Numbered from the stretch's first letter, positions 8,100-15,812 are shown. The stretch: 64,000 nucleotides of DNA from Bog-756 sp963831535 (GCA_963831535.1 CAWHQP010000004.1:62001-126000); one strand, 5' to 3'. Notes: generated by a model from the letters alone, not told the origin. Program-made: numbers and translations.

Positions 8100-8402
8100 A
8101 TGACCACGGCCACAACCATGCCCCCGATCCATCCAGGCGAGGTGCTGATGGAGGAGTACCTCGAACCCCTGGGCATCACGCAGCATCACCTGGCCATTGC
8201 CATCGGAGTTCCGCCGCGGCGCATCAACGAGATCGTCCACGGCAAGCGCAGGATCACCGCCGACACTGCCCTGCGTATGGCGCGCTACTTCGGCACGTCT
8301 GAGCGATTCTGGATGAATCTCCAGGGGCGCTACGACCTCGAGGTAGAGCGGGACCGCCTCGTTGACACACTCGACGAGATCACGCCGCTCAAGAGCGCCT
8401 GA
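8100..8402 (+). CDS. higA: HigA-type antitoxin (XRE helix-turn-helix)
   Basis: 100 residues: MPPIHPGEVLMEEYLEPLGIT is the classic HigA opening. An HTH follows (QHHLAIAIGVPPRRINEIVHGKR), then ITADTALRMARYFGTSERFWMNLQ, typical of the VapI/HigA family. The ATG is preceded by GAGAGGAGAATCC, a good ribosome site. By family it neutralises HigB and represses the operon through the palindromes at 7764-7795. Intact, so this unit of the island may still be an addiction module. Confidence 0.92.
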   Translation: MTTATTMPPIHPGEVLMEEYLEPLGITQHHLAIAIGVPPRRINEIVHGKRRITADTALRMARYFGTSERFWMNLQGRYDLEVERDRLVDTLDEITPLKSA

Positions 8403-8424
8403 TCGACCTGAGCGATCTCCGGAA

Positions 8425-8472
8425 CTGAGCAGTCCCAACGGGGTTCGAACCCGTGTCTCCACCTTGAGAGGG
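8425..8472 (-). repeat. tRNA-Glu 3'-half direct repeat, att-like site (copy 3)
   Basis: 48-bp exact copy of 7563-7610 and 9187-9234. It begins 22 bp after the higA stop and forms the boundary between the HigBA unit and the following two-gene unit. Confidence 0.85.
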
Positions 8473-8638
8473 CGATCGGGACCATTCATGGGGATCGGTT
8501 GCTCTGCTCCAGTCCTGTCCTGTTGGGGCGACCGTCCATCTGGTCCGCCCAAATCATCTTGAGTTTCGTGGATTTCAGTAGCAAACCCAGTAGCAGGCAG
8601 GGTGCGCCGAGATCACGGAGAGCCCTGGCCCAATTAGG

Positions 8639-8656
8639 ACCACTAGTGGTTACAAT
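8639..8656 (+). promoter_or_regulatory. palindromic promoter/operator of the two-gene cassette
   Basis: ACCACTAGTGGT (8639-8650) is a perfect 12-bp palindrome directly abutting a -10-like TACAAT (8651-8656). Transcription would begin near 8663, so the GTG at 8664 could be leaderless. The overlap of operator and promoter suggests autorepression, probably by the HTH protein encoded second in the operon. Confidence 0.5.
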
Positions 8657-8663
8657 GGGACCA

Positions 8664-8825
8664 GTGATCAGAGTTGAGCTTGAACGCATTGAGGCACTCG
8701 AGCTTCTTGGGATGACGTTGGCCCATCTCAACGATGCCGAGGCGAAAGCCGAGACGTCGCCTCGGGTGCCACTGCTGATGGCAATCCGGGACAAGCTCGC
8801 TCTCGGGCTGAGGGAGGAACTGTGA
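8664..8825 (+). CDS. small protein of unknown function, first gene of a two-gene cassette
   Basis: About 53 residues from GTG at 8664 (VIRVELERIEALELLGMTLAHL), mostly helical and acidic; an ATG at 8655 is the alternative start. The stop overlaps the GTG of the next gene (GTGA), so the two are translationally coupled. I do not recognise the family. The layout (tiny coupled gene, HTH partner, palindromic promoter, bounded by att repeats) parallels the toxin-antitoxin units beside it, but no toxin fold is evident. Confidence 0.55.
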   Translation: MIRVELERIEALELLGMTLAHLNDAEAKAETSPRVPLLMAIRDKLALGLREEL

Positions 8826-9085
8826 GTTACAGCGAAATCGAGGCTTCATCGGCGACAGCCGCTATGGACAAATATCGAGGTGGCGAAAGTGGCGAGGCCG
8901 GTGCCGCTCTCGTCGTAGTGGGTCTCAGCGCAGCCCGGGCCTCCAGGGAATCACAGTTCCGTGACGACATGATTCGAGTCGCCCATCGGGCTGGGGTGTC
9001 GATCCGTCAGCTCGCCGACGTCTCGGGCCTCGGTCGCAAGGCCGTCACGGCGATCGTTGCGTCCAACGCCAACGTGCAGGATTGA
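8822..9085 (+). CDS. small helix-turn-helix protein, second gene of the cassette
   Basis: 87 residues from a GTG that overlaps the upstream stop by 4 bp. Residues 1-45 are Ala/Ser/Gly-rich; residues 48-80 form a probable HTH (IRVAHRAGVSIRQLADVSGLGRKAVTAI). Its C-terminus SNANVQD and stop context match the gene fragment at the very start of the window, so it belongs to a family present at least twice in this island. It could be the DNA-binding antitoxin or the repressor of the cassette. Neither role is demonstrated by the sequence. Confidence 0.6.
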   Translation: MSYSEIEASSATAAMDKYRGGESGEAGAALVVVGLSAARASRESQFRDDMIRVAHRAGVSIRQLADVSGLGRKAVTAIVASNANVQD

Positions 9086-9186
9086 CCGGGTACCTCGCTG
9101 ATGACAAACGTCCAAAGTGCCCTCGGTGGCCGGCAACTTGGCAGAGCTCAATCTGGCCATCGACTCTGCCAGTCGCCACGACCTTA

Positions 9187-9234
9187 CTGAGCAGTCCCAA
9201 CGGGGTTCGAACCCGTGTCTCCACCTTGAGAGGG
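9187..9234 (-). repeat. att core within the intact tRNA-Glu gene (copy 4)
   Basis: The 48-bp sequence shared with 7563-7610 and 8425-8472, here as part of the functional tRNA gene. Because integrases of this kind restore the tRNA 3' end on insertion, the newest element should abut the tRNA and older ones lie farther left. That matches the better preservation of the nearer copies. Confidence 0.8.
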
Positions 9235-9264
9235 TGGTGTCCTAGGCCTCTAGACGATGGGACC
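9192..9264 (-). tRNA. tRNA-Glu (anticodon CUC)
   Basis: A full cloverleaf is visible on the minus strand: acceptor GGTCCCA/TGGGACT (terminal G-U), D-arm GTC..GGAC, anticodon stem CCACC/GGTGG with loop CTCTCAA (anticodon CTC), T-arm ACGGG-TTCGAAC-CCCGT and discriminator G. CCA is not encoded. It is the integration target of the island to its left. Confidence 0.95.
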
Positions 9265-9355
9265 TTGTTGAACCGCCCCCGGAGGAACGATTCTCCGACT
9301 CCCTTCTCTCGAAGAGCGCCGGCCGCGACGCCCCTGGTGGGGAGCACCGCATGCG

Positions 9356-9428
9356 CTCGGGGGGGAGGGCTCGAACCTCCAACCTCATGAACCAGAATCA
9401 TGCGCGCTGCCAGTTGCGCCACCCCCGA
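9356..9428 (-). tRNA. tRNA-Gln (anticodon CUG)
   Basis: Minus-strand cloverleaf: acceptor TCGGGGG/CCCCCGA, D-arm GCGC/GCGC, anticodon stem CATGA/TCATG with loop TTCTGGT (anticodon CTG), T-arm GGAGG-TTCGAGC-CCTCC and discriminator G. CCA is not encoded. It lies 91 bp upstream of tRNA-Glu and is probably co-transcribed with it. Confidence 0.95.
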
Positions 9429-9593
9429 ATGGGCGAAACGTCAATTTAGCCGACTGGCGCTGATCGGGGGACGGCTGCCCCGGACATCCCGTTGACCGCT
9501 ATCTCGACCAGGCGACGGCCCGGCCGTCCCGGTCCTGTCGACCAGGTCCATCCGGCCCCGGCTCATGCTCAACCTCACTACGATCGACCGGCA

Positions 9594-10733
9594 ATGGCCT
9601 CGGACCGGGTGGTGATCGTGGGCGGCGGAATCCTCGGCACCATGCACGCTGTGGAGGCTTGTTCCCGGGGCTGGGAGGTTCTCCACCTCGAAGCCGACGC
9701 CGGACCTCGCCGGGCCTCGGTTCGCAACTTCGGACTGGTCTGGGTTAGCGGCCGGTCCCCTGGCCGCGAACTGGACTTGGCCCTTCGCTCCCGCATTCTG
9801 TGGGAACAGCTGGCTACCGACGTTCCCGGGATCGGATTCCGACCCGACGGGTCCGTCACCGTGGCGAGACACCCCGCCGAGCTCTCCCTCATGAGTGAGG
9901 TCGTGGGTCGAAGCGACGCCTCGGCCCGGTCCTTCGAGTTGCTCGACGCGGCAGGTGTGCGGTCCGTCAACGCGGCAATCCGCGGGGAATTAGCCGGAGG
10001 CCTGCTCTGCCGGGTCGACGCCGTAGTGGAACCGGAAGCGGCACTCGGCGCGCTCCGCACCACGCTCGAGAAGACTGGCGCGTACCGGTGGATCCCGGGG
10101 CGCCAGGCTATCGACGTCGAGGTGGGCGCGGCCGGTGGTGCCGTCGTCATCGACCACACCGGTCAGCGCCACCCGGGATCGCTGGCCATCCTGTGCATCG
10201 GCGACCGACGCACTGGCGTCGGAGGCCGAGTAGGCGCGGCCGTACAGGATGCCCCCCTTCGGCGGTGCCGGCTCCAGATGATGGAGACGGCTGCCTGTGC
10301 CGAGGTGCTGACGACCGCACTCGCCGATGGCGACTCCCTCCGGTACTACCCGGCCTTCGACGTTCCCGGTCGCTCGGCACTCCTGCCCGCGGGCCCCGAG
10401 ATCGCCGCTTGGAACATGCAGCTGCTCCTCGTTCAGCGGGCTGACGGCACCCTCACCATCGGGGACACCCACAACTACGACGAGCCGTTCGACTATGCCG
10501 TTCAACAGGACCCTTACGACCACCTCGCCGACCGGGCCGAGGCCATCCTGGGCTGGGCACTTCCACCGGTGGTGCGTCGTTGGGCCGGCGTGTACTCCTT
10601 GACCACCGACGGCTCGATCTACTGGTCCGAGGCGGTCGACCCGGGGGTGGTGGTCGTGACCGGTGCCGCCGGACGGGGCATGACCCTCGCCCCAGCCATC
10701 GCCGAACTCACTTGGGAGTCAGTGTCGCCATGA
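9594..10733 (+). CDS. FAD-dependent oxidoreductase of a phosphonate-catabolism locus (TIGR03364-like)
   Basis: 379 residues. An N-terminal Rossmann FAD-binding motif (VVIVGGGILGTMHAVEACSRG) is followed by SVRNFGLVWVSGR, characteristic of the DAO-like oxidoreductases that accompany phosphonatase genes. The C-terminal FAD-contact region VVVTGAAGRGMTLAPAIAE is intact. Such enzymes are proposed to oxidise aminoalkylphosphonates to phosphonoacetaldehyde-type products; the substrate here is inferred from its neighbours. The ATG at 9594 was chosen because it directly precedes the FAD motif. Its stop overlaps the start of the HAD hydrolase by 4 bp (ATGA), implying translational coupling. Confidence 0.8.
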   Translation: MASDRVVIVGGGILGTMHAVEACSRGWEVLHLEADAGPRRASVRNFGLVWVSGRSPGRELDLALRSRILWEQLATDVPGIGFRPDGSVTVARHPAELSLMSEVVGRSDASARSFELLDAAGVRSVNAAIRGELAGGLLCRVDAVVEPEAALGALRTTLEKTGAYRWIPGRQAIDVEVGAAGGAVVIDHTGQRHPGSLAILCIGDRRTGVGGRVGAAVQDAPLRRCRLQMMETAACAEVLTTALADGDSLRYYPAFDVPGRSALLPAGPEIAAWNMQLLLVQRADGTLTIGDTHNYDEPFDYAVQQDPYDHLADRAEAILGWALPPVVRRWAGVYSLTTDGSIYWSEAVDPGVVVVTGAAGRGMTLAPAIAELTWESVSP

Positions 10734-11413
10734 ACCTTCCCGTTCAACTGGTGGCCCTGGATATGGCCGGGACCACGGTTGCCGACCGGGGCGCCGTTGA
10801 GGAGGCCTTCCAACGAGCCCTCGATGCCGTCGACCTCACGGCCAGCGCGCTCAGAGACGACTCGGCGGCCTACGTGCGCCGGACCATGGGGCAGTCCAAG
10901 ATCGCCGTCTTCACCGAACTGCTGGGAGGGGACCGTCACCGGGCCGAACAGGCCAACACCGCCTTCGAAGCCGCCTTCGACCAGGCCGTCGACCGGGGTG
11001 AAGTGGGCCCGATCCCCGGGGCCGAGGAGGCGCTGGCCACGCTCCGTAGAGCCGGCATCCGGATCTGCCTCACCACCGGCTTCTCCCCCGCCACCCGCGA
11101 CCGCATCATCACGTCGCTCGGGTGGGAAGGTGCAATAGACCTGGCCCTCTCCCCGGCCGATGCCGGACGGGGACGCCCCTGGCCCGACATGATCCTGACC
11201 GCGGTGCTCCGGCTCCGTATCGACGACGTGGCTGAGGTGGCTGTGGTCGGGGACACCTCGAGTGACCTCGTGGCCGGAAACCGATCGGGTGCCTCCTATG
11301 TGGTCGGGGTACTGAGTGGTGCGCACACCCGGGCACAACTGACCCGTGCGCCCCACACCCACATCCTCGATTCGGTGGCCGACCTGCCCGACCTCCTCAT
11401 GCCGCGGCCATGA
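10730..11413 (+). CDS. phosphonatase-like HAD hydrolase (TIGR03351-like)
   Basis: 227 residues of HAD superfamily. Motif I is LVALDMAGTTV (nucleophile Asp in DMAGTT, as in phosphonoacetaldehyde hydrolases), motif II LTTGFS, and motif IV VVGDTSSDLVAGNRSGAS. The motif III basic residue appears as Arg in GRGRPWPDM. The family is called phosphonatase-like and is found beside the FAD oxidoreductase that precedes it here. It probably cleaves or dephosphorylates a phosphonate-derived aldehyde in the cytoplasm. It may not be a true PhnX, since the catalytic Lys of the PhnX cap domain is not obvious to me. It converges with the phosphonate monoesterase-like gene 73 bp away. Confidence 0.82.
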   Translation: MNLPVQLVALDMAGTTVADRGAVEEAFQRALDAVDLTASALRDDSAAYVRRTMGQSKIAVFTELLGGDRHRAEQANTAFEAAFDQAVDRGEVGPIPGAEEALATLRRAGIRICLTTGFSPATRDRIITSLGWEGAIDLALSPADAGRGRPWPDMILTAVLRLRIDDVAEVAVVGDTSSDLVAGNRSGASYVVGVLSGAHTRAQLTRAPHTHILDSVADLPDLLMPRP

Positions 11414-11486
11414 CGCTTGAACGGCCCGCCCGGGCATGGGCGAGGGTTCGGCCCTACGGCCGCGCAGGAGGATGTCCCCCCGTCTA

Positions 11487-13046
11487 CTACCGCCACTCGT
11501 CGCGGGAGGACACCGGTCCCCGGTCGGACGTCAGGACGGTGCCGGCCAGCTCACGGTCGTCGTTGCGCATGCGCCACTGGAGCATGCGCTGGGCCGCCTG
11601 CCAGGCGACCTCACCCCCATCGGCCGGTGTCACCAGCCCATGGAACTGGCCGGGGTCGGCGCCGAGGTCGAACAAGAGTGGCGGCAGCAGGCGCGCGTCG
11701 GCGGCGAACTGCACGTACTTGACGTCCGATCCACGGGCGACGTCGAGGGAGCAGTGGGCCATGGGAATACCGAAGATGGACTCCGCACCCCGGTGGACCG
11801 GGTTGGAGAAGTGCCAGCTCCAATGGGCCTCGAGGCGCCAGTGCTCCGGCGACCCGTCATCCGTCAGTCCCTGCCCGGTTACAAAGGGTTGGAGCGGGTA
11901 GCCGTCCGCCTGCAGGGGCACGTCGATTCCCAACCACCGACAGATGGTGGGCAGTACGTCCACCGACTCGGTAAAGGCCCCAACCACCGACCCGCGCCCG
12001 GGATCCGCTGACCGGTCCGGGTCACGGATGATGAGCGGGACATGGAATGACTCGTCCCAGTAACCCAGCTTTTCGAACAGCCAGTGGTCGCCACCCATCT
12101 CGCCGTGGTCACTGGTCAGCACCACCAGGGTGGAGTCGGCCAGACCGGACGTGTCGAGGTGGTCGAAGAGCCGTTCCAGCTGGTCGTCCACCTCGAGCAT
12201 GGCGCCGTAGTAGGTGGCCCGCATCTGACGCCGTTCACGTTCGTCATCGGGGGCCGCTGCCCCGGGCGCCGCCAGCACCAGCCGGTTGAAGGGATGGGCG
12301 GCGGCCTCTTCATCCTTGGTCGCCGCGGCCACGAAGGGCGGGAGGTCCGAGGCGTCGTAGCGGTCGTGGTAACCGATCGGGTTGCGGCGAGGCGGATGGG
12401 GGCGGAGGAACGAGGCGTGGATGAAGAACGGTTCGTCACCGTGGTGGTCCAACCACTCGATGATCGACCCGGCGAGGAAGGCGGTCTGCGACTGCTCGGC
12501 CGTGAACCTAGTCGGCGCCCAGGTCGAGCCGTGGTCCTCGGCGCCGGGATAGCCAGGCAAGGGACCGTAGAGTTCATTCGGGTCGGTGGGGACGTCCACG
12601 CCTTGTTCGGCCAGCCACTGCGCCCAGGCCGGACTCCCCGCCTCCCACGGATCGAACACCACTGGACGGAAGCCCGGCAGTACCTGCTCGTAGGAGCGCA
12701 ATCGGGGATCGTCGGCCGGCACGGAACGGGGATCGAGACTGGTGTCGGTGTATCCGAACAGGACCGGGTCGTATCCGGCCTCCCGGACCAGGAGGGCCAC
12801 GTTGGTGAAGCGGGCGTCGAGGGGAGTCCCGTTGAGCAGCGAGCGGTTGTTATGGAGGTAGGTACCGGTGTAGAGGCAGGCCCGCGACGGGCCACAGGGG
12901 GCGGCGTTGGCCCAGTGGTTGGCGAACAGGGTGCCCTGGGCGGCCAGCCGGTCGAGTGCCCGAGTGGCCACGACGGGGTGGCCGAGCGCCGAAAGGCAGT
13001 CTCCCCGCCACTGGTCGACGGTGATGAACAGGACGTTGCGGCTCAT
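11487..13046 (-). CDS. phosphonate monoester hydrolase / sulfatase-superfamily enzyme
   Basis: 519 residues. Metal-binding start FITVDQWRGD, then APCGPSRACLYTGTYL with Cys51 in the CxPxR context that is converted to formylglycine. Further regions are LLVREAGYDPVLFGYTDT, FIHASFLRPHPP, RQMRATYYG..EVDD and TSDHGEMGGDHWL. The set matches the Rhizobium/Burkholderia phosphonate monoester hydrolases (PMH/PehA) in order and length better than ordinary arylsulfatases. These enzymes hydrolyse phosphonate monoesters, phosphodiesters and some sulfate esters. With the two convergent phosphonate genes it suggests use of organophosphonates. It is 12 bp downstream of the ydcF-like gene, in the same direction. 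Confidence 0.8.
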   Translation of the reverse strand: MSRNVLFITVDQWRGDCLSALGHPVVATRALDRLAAQGTLFANHWANAAPCGPSRACLYTGTYLHNNRSLLNGTPLDARFTNVALLVREAGYDPVLFGYTDTSLDPRSVPADDPRLRSYEQVLPGFRPVVFDPWEAGSPAWAQWLAEQGVDVPTDPNELYGPLPGYPGAEDHGSTWAPTRFTAEQSQTAFLAGSIIEWLDHHGDEPFFIHASFLRPHPPRRNPIGYHDRYDASDLPPFVAAATKDEEAAAHPFNRLVLAAPGAAAPDDERERRQMRATYYGAMLEVDDQLERLFDHLDTSGLADSTLVVLTSDHGEMGGDHWLFEKLGYWDESFHVPLIIRDPDRSADPGRGSVVGAFTESVDVLPTICRWLGIDVPLQADGYPLQPFVTGQGLTDDGSPEHWRLEAHWSWHFSNPVHRGAESIFGIPMAHCSLDVARGSDVKYVQFAADARLLPPLLFDLGADPGQFHGLVTPADGGEVAWQAAQRMLQWRMRNDDRELAGTVLTSDRGPVSSRDEWR

Positions 13047-13058
13047 CGGCTCACCTCC

Positions 13059-13769
13059 TCACCCCAGGACCGAGCCGAAGCTGTGCAGCGAGTCCAACCG
13101 GTCGAACCCGATGATGCGGCCCACCGCCACCCCGACGGTCTCTTTGGCGTAGTAGGGGACGGTGGAGAACCCGGTGATGGGCGAGTGCTGGGCCGGGGTC
13201 GGGTAGGGGTGGAGGCCCACGTCGGTCGCGATGGAGAGGCTCCGGGCCTCATGGAACGGATCGCTCACGATGAGGACGGTACTGTCTCCTCGGGCCCGCA
13301 GGACCGGTGCCGCCTGGGCCAGGTTCTCCCACGAGTCGCTGCCACCTGACTCGAGAATGTCCTGCCCGGGGATTCCGGCGGTCAGGAGGTACCGGGCCGA
13401 CGCCTGGGCCTCGGTGTACCGGTCGCCCGGCTCCTTGTACCCGGTAACCATGATGTCGACGGCGTACCCGTGCCGCCACAGGATGAGCGCCTGATTGAGC
13501 CGGGCGGCCAGGTCGGGGGACGGCACCCCGTCGTACTGGGCCGCCCCCATGACGACGATGGCCCCCGCCAGCCGAGGTTCGTACCGGCGACCGGTCAGCC
13601 ACACCTGCACGGCGGTCACAACCAGATACGCCACGATCAGCACCACCACGATGCCGACGACTCGGAGAAGGATCCGGAACGGTCCGGCTCTGGATCCCGT
13701 GGCGGACCGGGCCACGGTCGTCAGGGCACCGTCGCGTGTGTTATCGGTGTCCCGAACCTCACACGTCAC
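13059..13769 (-). CDS. YdcF/SanA-family DUF218 membrane-anchored protein
   Basis: 236 residues from a GTG that overlaps the gltX stop. One N-terminal membrane anchor (ILLRVVGIVVVLIVAYLVVTAVQVW) is followed by a DUF218 domain: AIVVMGAAQYDGVPSPDLAARL, VTGYKEPGDRYTEAQASARYLL, SWENLAQA and VLIVSDPFHEARSL. Members include SanA and ElyC, linked to envelope integrity; the biochemical activity is unclear. The start was chosen from the overlap and because a downstream start would remove the basic residues before the anchor. Cotranscribed with gltX upstream and the phosphonate-esterase gene downstream. Confidence 0.8.
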   Translation of the reverse strand: MTCEVRDTDNTRDGALTTVARSATGSRAGPFRILLRVVGIVVVLIVAYLVVTAVQVWLTGRRYEPRLAGAIVVMGAAQYDGVPSPDLAARLNQALILWRHGYAVDIMVTGYKEPGDRYTEAQASARYLLTAGIPGQDILESGGSDSWENLAQAAPVLRARGDSTVLIVSDPFHEARSLSIATDVGLHPYPTPAQHSPITGFSTVPYYAKETVGVAVGRIIGFDRLDSLHSFGSVLG

Positions 13770-15240
13770 CGCCCCCGGCGCGAAGGATGGCGGCTTCCAG
13801 GCGCCCGAGGGTCCGGTCAGGGCCCAGGACCTCGAGGGACTCGAACAGGGGAAGCCCGACTCGGCGACCAGTGACGGCCACCCGAACGGGTGCCTGGGCC
13901 TTGCCCAGCTTGCGCTCCACGCCTTCGGCGACCGCCAGGGTTGCGGCATACAGGGCCTCGCTCGTCCAGTGATCGGTGAGGCCGGAATAGGCCTCCATAG
14001 CCGCCGACAGAATGGTCACGGCCAGCGGGTCGCCGGCGACAGCTTTGGTCCAGGCGTCCTCGTCGACATCCGGCCGCTCCAAGAAGAGGAAGTCGACCAT
14101 CGCCGTCACCTCACCCAGTACGGCCACCCGGTCCTGGACGAGCGGGGCCAGGCGGGCGAAGACCTCCGGGTCGAAATCACCCCCCGACCAGGGAACCCGG
14201 TCACCGGTCAACCACGGTCCGCAGGCCTCGATGAACGAGTCGATAGGCAAGGCCCGTATGTACTCGCCATTCATGTGGGTCAGCTTGGCCACATCGAAGA
14301 AGGCCGGTGAGTGGTTGACGTCCTCCAGCCGGAACCACCCGATCATCTGATCGGTGTCGAACAGCTCCTCACCCCCCGGCGGGCTCCAACCCAGGAGCCC
14401 GAGGTAGTTGACGAACGCTTCGGGCAGATACCCCTGGTCCCGGTACTCCTCGACGGCCACCTTGTCCCGCCGCTTGGAGATCTTCTTGCGCTGCTCGTTG
14501 ACCAGCAGGGGCAGGTGGGCGAAGACCGGCAGATCCGGGGCCGAGACGACGCCGGCGGCGGTCGAGCCGTCGGTCCGCCACCCGAGCGAGCGGAGCGCCT
14601 CCCACATCAGGACGCCCCGCGGCGTGGTGGGCAGGAGGTCCTCACCCCGGATCACGTGGGTGATGGCCATGTCGATGTCGTCCACCACATTGGCCAGGAC
14701 GAACAGCGGAGCCCCACTTGCCTTCACGGCCACGAAATCGTCCATGGTGTCGTTGGGGAACTCGACCGGTCCGCGGATCACGTCATCGACCACGGTGGTC
14801 CCTTCATCGGGTGTGCGGAACCGAAGAGCCCGGCCCGCACCGCGGGTCAGACCCCGGCTGCGGCAGAATCCGTCGTAGCCGGGGGTCTGTATCCCGGCGG
14901 CCCTGTTGCGGGCGTCGATCTCCTCCCGGGTGCAGTCGCAGGCGTAGAGGTAGCCCCCGTGCCAGAGGGCGTCGATGGCCTGGTGATGGCGGTCGGTGCG
15001 CAGTGACTGGCGGTACGGGCCCTCGTCGGGGTCCATCGACAGCCAGTGCAGGGCGGCGATGATCCCGTCCACCCACTCCTCGCGGCCCCGCTCGGCGTCG
15101 GTGTCCTCGATTCGGAGGATGAACGTGCCCCCGGACTGGCGCGCCACCAGCCAGTTGAACAACGCGGCACGGGCGCTGCCGACGTGGAAGTAGCCAGTGG
15201 GCGACGGTGCGAAGCGTACCCTCGGAGTGTCCCCGGGCAC
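13759..15240 (-). CDS. gltX: glutamyl-tRNA synthetase
   Basis: 493 residues, class I synthetase. VRFAPSPTGYFHVGSARAALFNW contains the HIGH-type motif (HVGS), followed by FILRIEDTDAERG. The tRNA-acceptor/zinc-like region has CDCTREEIDAR and FCRSRG. HVIRGEDLLPTTPRGVLMWEAL and KKISKRRDKVAVEE (KMSKS-type) are intact. It charges tRNA-Glu, and in organisms lacking GlnRS also tRNA-Gln, both of which lie about 5 kb away. The GTG at 15240 is 7 bp after the ferredoxin stop, with CAGGA next to it; an in-frame extension upstream would overlap the ferredoxin gene. Confidence 0.92.
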   Translation of the reverse strand: MPGDTPRVRFAPSPTGYFHVGSARAALFNWLVARQSGGTFILRIEDTDAERGREEWVDGIIAALHWLSMDPDEGPYRQSLRTDRHHQAIDALWHGGYLYACDCTREEIDARNRAAGIQTPGYDGFCRSRGLTRGAGRALRFRTPDEGTTVVDDVIRGPVEFPNDTMDDFVAVKASGAPLFVLANVVDDIDMAITHVIRGEDLLPTTPRGVLMWEALRSLGWRTDGSTAAGVVSAPDLPVFAHLPLLVNEQRKKISKRRDKVAVEEYRDQGYLPEAFVNYLGLLGWSPPGGEELFDTDQMIGWFRLEDVNHSPAFFDVAKLTHMNGEYIRALPIDSFIEACGPWLTGDRVPWSGGDFDPEVFARLAPLVQDRVAVLGEVTAMVDFLFLERPDVDEDAWTKAVAGDPLAVTILSAAMEAYSGLTDHWTSEALYAATLAVAEGVERKLGKAQAPVRVAVTGRRVGLPLFESLEVLGPDRTLGRLEAAILRAGGGDV

Positions 15241-15247
15241 TCCTGGG

Positions 15248-15445
15248 TTACTCGTCTTCGACGATGGTGATGGCCCCGGTGGGGCAACCATTGGCCGCCT
15301 GGCGCACCTTCTCTCGGAGCTCCTCGCCCGGATGCTCGTTCAGCACGTAGAGGAATCCGTCGTCACGGACCTCGAACACCTCGGGGGCGATGCCCATGCA
15401 GACGGCATTGCTGGCGCACTCGTCGTAGTCGACAACGATCTTCAC
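15248..15445 (-). CDS. small [3Fe-4S]-type ferredoxin
   Basis: 65 residues beginning VKIVVDYDECASNAVCMGIAP. The cysteine pattern C-x5-C then C-P (NGCPTGAI) is that of actinobacterial [3Fe-4S] ferredoxins, which usually feed electrons to cytochrome P450 or Rieske oxygenases. No such oxygenase is in the window, so the partner is unknown. GGAGG lies 6 bp before the GTG at 15445, which fixes the start. It is the first gene of a minus-strand run with gltX and the DUF218 gene. Confidence 0.88.
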   Translation of the reverse strand: MKIVVDYDECASNAVCMGIAPEVFEVRDDGFLYVLNEHPGEELREKVRQAANGCPTGAITIVEDE

Positions 15446-15617
15446 GTGATGCCTCCGGATGCTCGGCGAACAGGGCCGAGTGTATCGGCCCCCCGCGGCT
15501 CCCCCGGACACCACCTCCAGGTGGGTGATCGGCTCGAGATCGGTCGGCCCTCAGTGCGGCCAACGCCACGTCCGGTTGCCACGAAGTGCCCGGTCCAGCG
15601 GCGGCCAACCCGGCATC

Positions 15618-15812
15618 TACACCCCGGGGGGCGGGCGCACCGGTGCGGTACTGGTGTCGCCCTACATCAAGGGCGCCACCGTCTCCTCGGTACGGTACAA
15701 CCGCTTCTCGACCCTGGCCACCATCGAGGACATCTTCGGATTGATCAGGCTCGGACAGGCCCAGACGGTCAGCGCCACGTTCGGCAAGGACGTATTCACC
15801 GGATCCGGCTGA
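15618..15812 (+). pseudogene. C-terminal remnant of a phosphoesterase-family protein
   Basis: Residues YTPGGGRTGAVLVSPYIKGA, RYNRFSTLATIEDIFGL and TFGKDVF match the C-terminal end of phosphoesterase (phospholipase C / acid phosphatase AcpA-like) proteins: the SPYI block, the Y..(S/F)L..IEDIFGL block and the final F..DVF. The several hundred residues that should precede it are absent; upstream is only the promoter region of the ferredoxin gene. It is a truncated, non-functional relic and may mark a deletion point. Confidence 0.65.

Noticed and set aside
12084..13349. 421-codon open frame on the plus strand
   Set aside because: Antisense to the phosphonate monoesterase and DUF218 genes. Gly/Val/Arg-biased composition with no domain; a shadow of high-GC coding on the other strand.
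13759..15240. Functional link between gltX and the nearby tRNA-Glu and tRNA-Gln genes
   Set aside because: They are about 5 kb apart, in different transcription units and separated by the phosphonate locus; proximity is probably coincidental.
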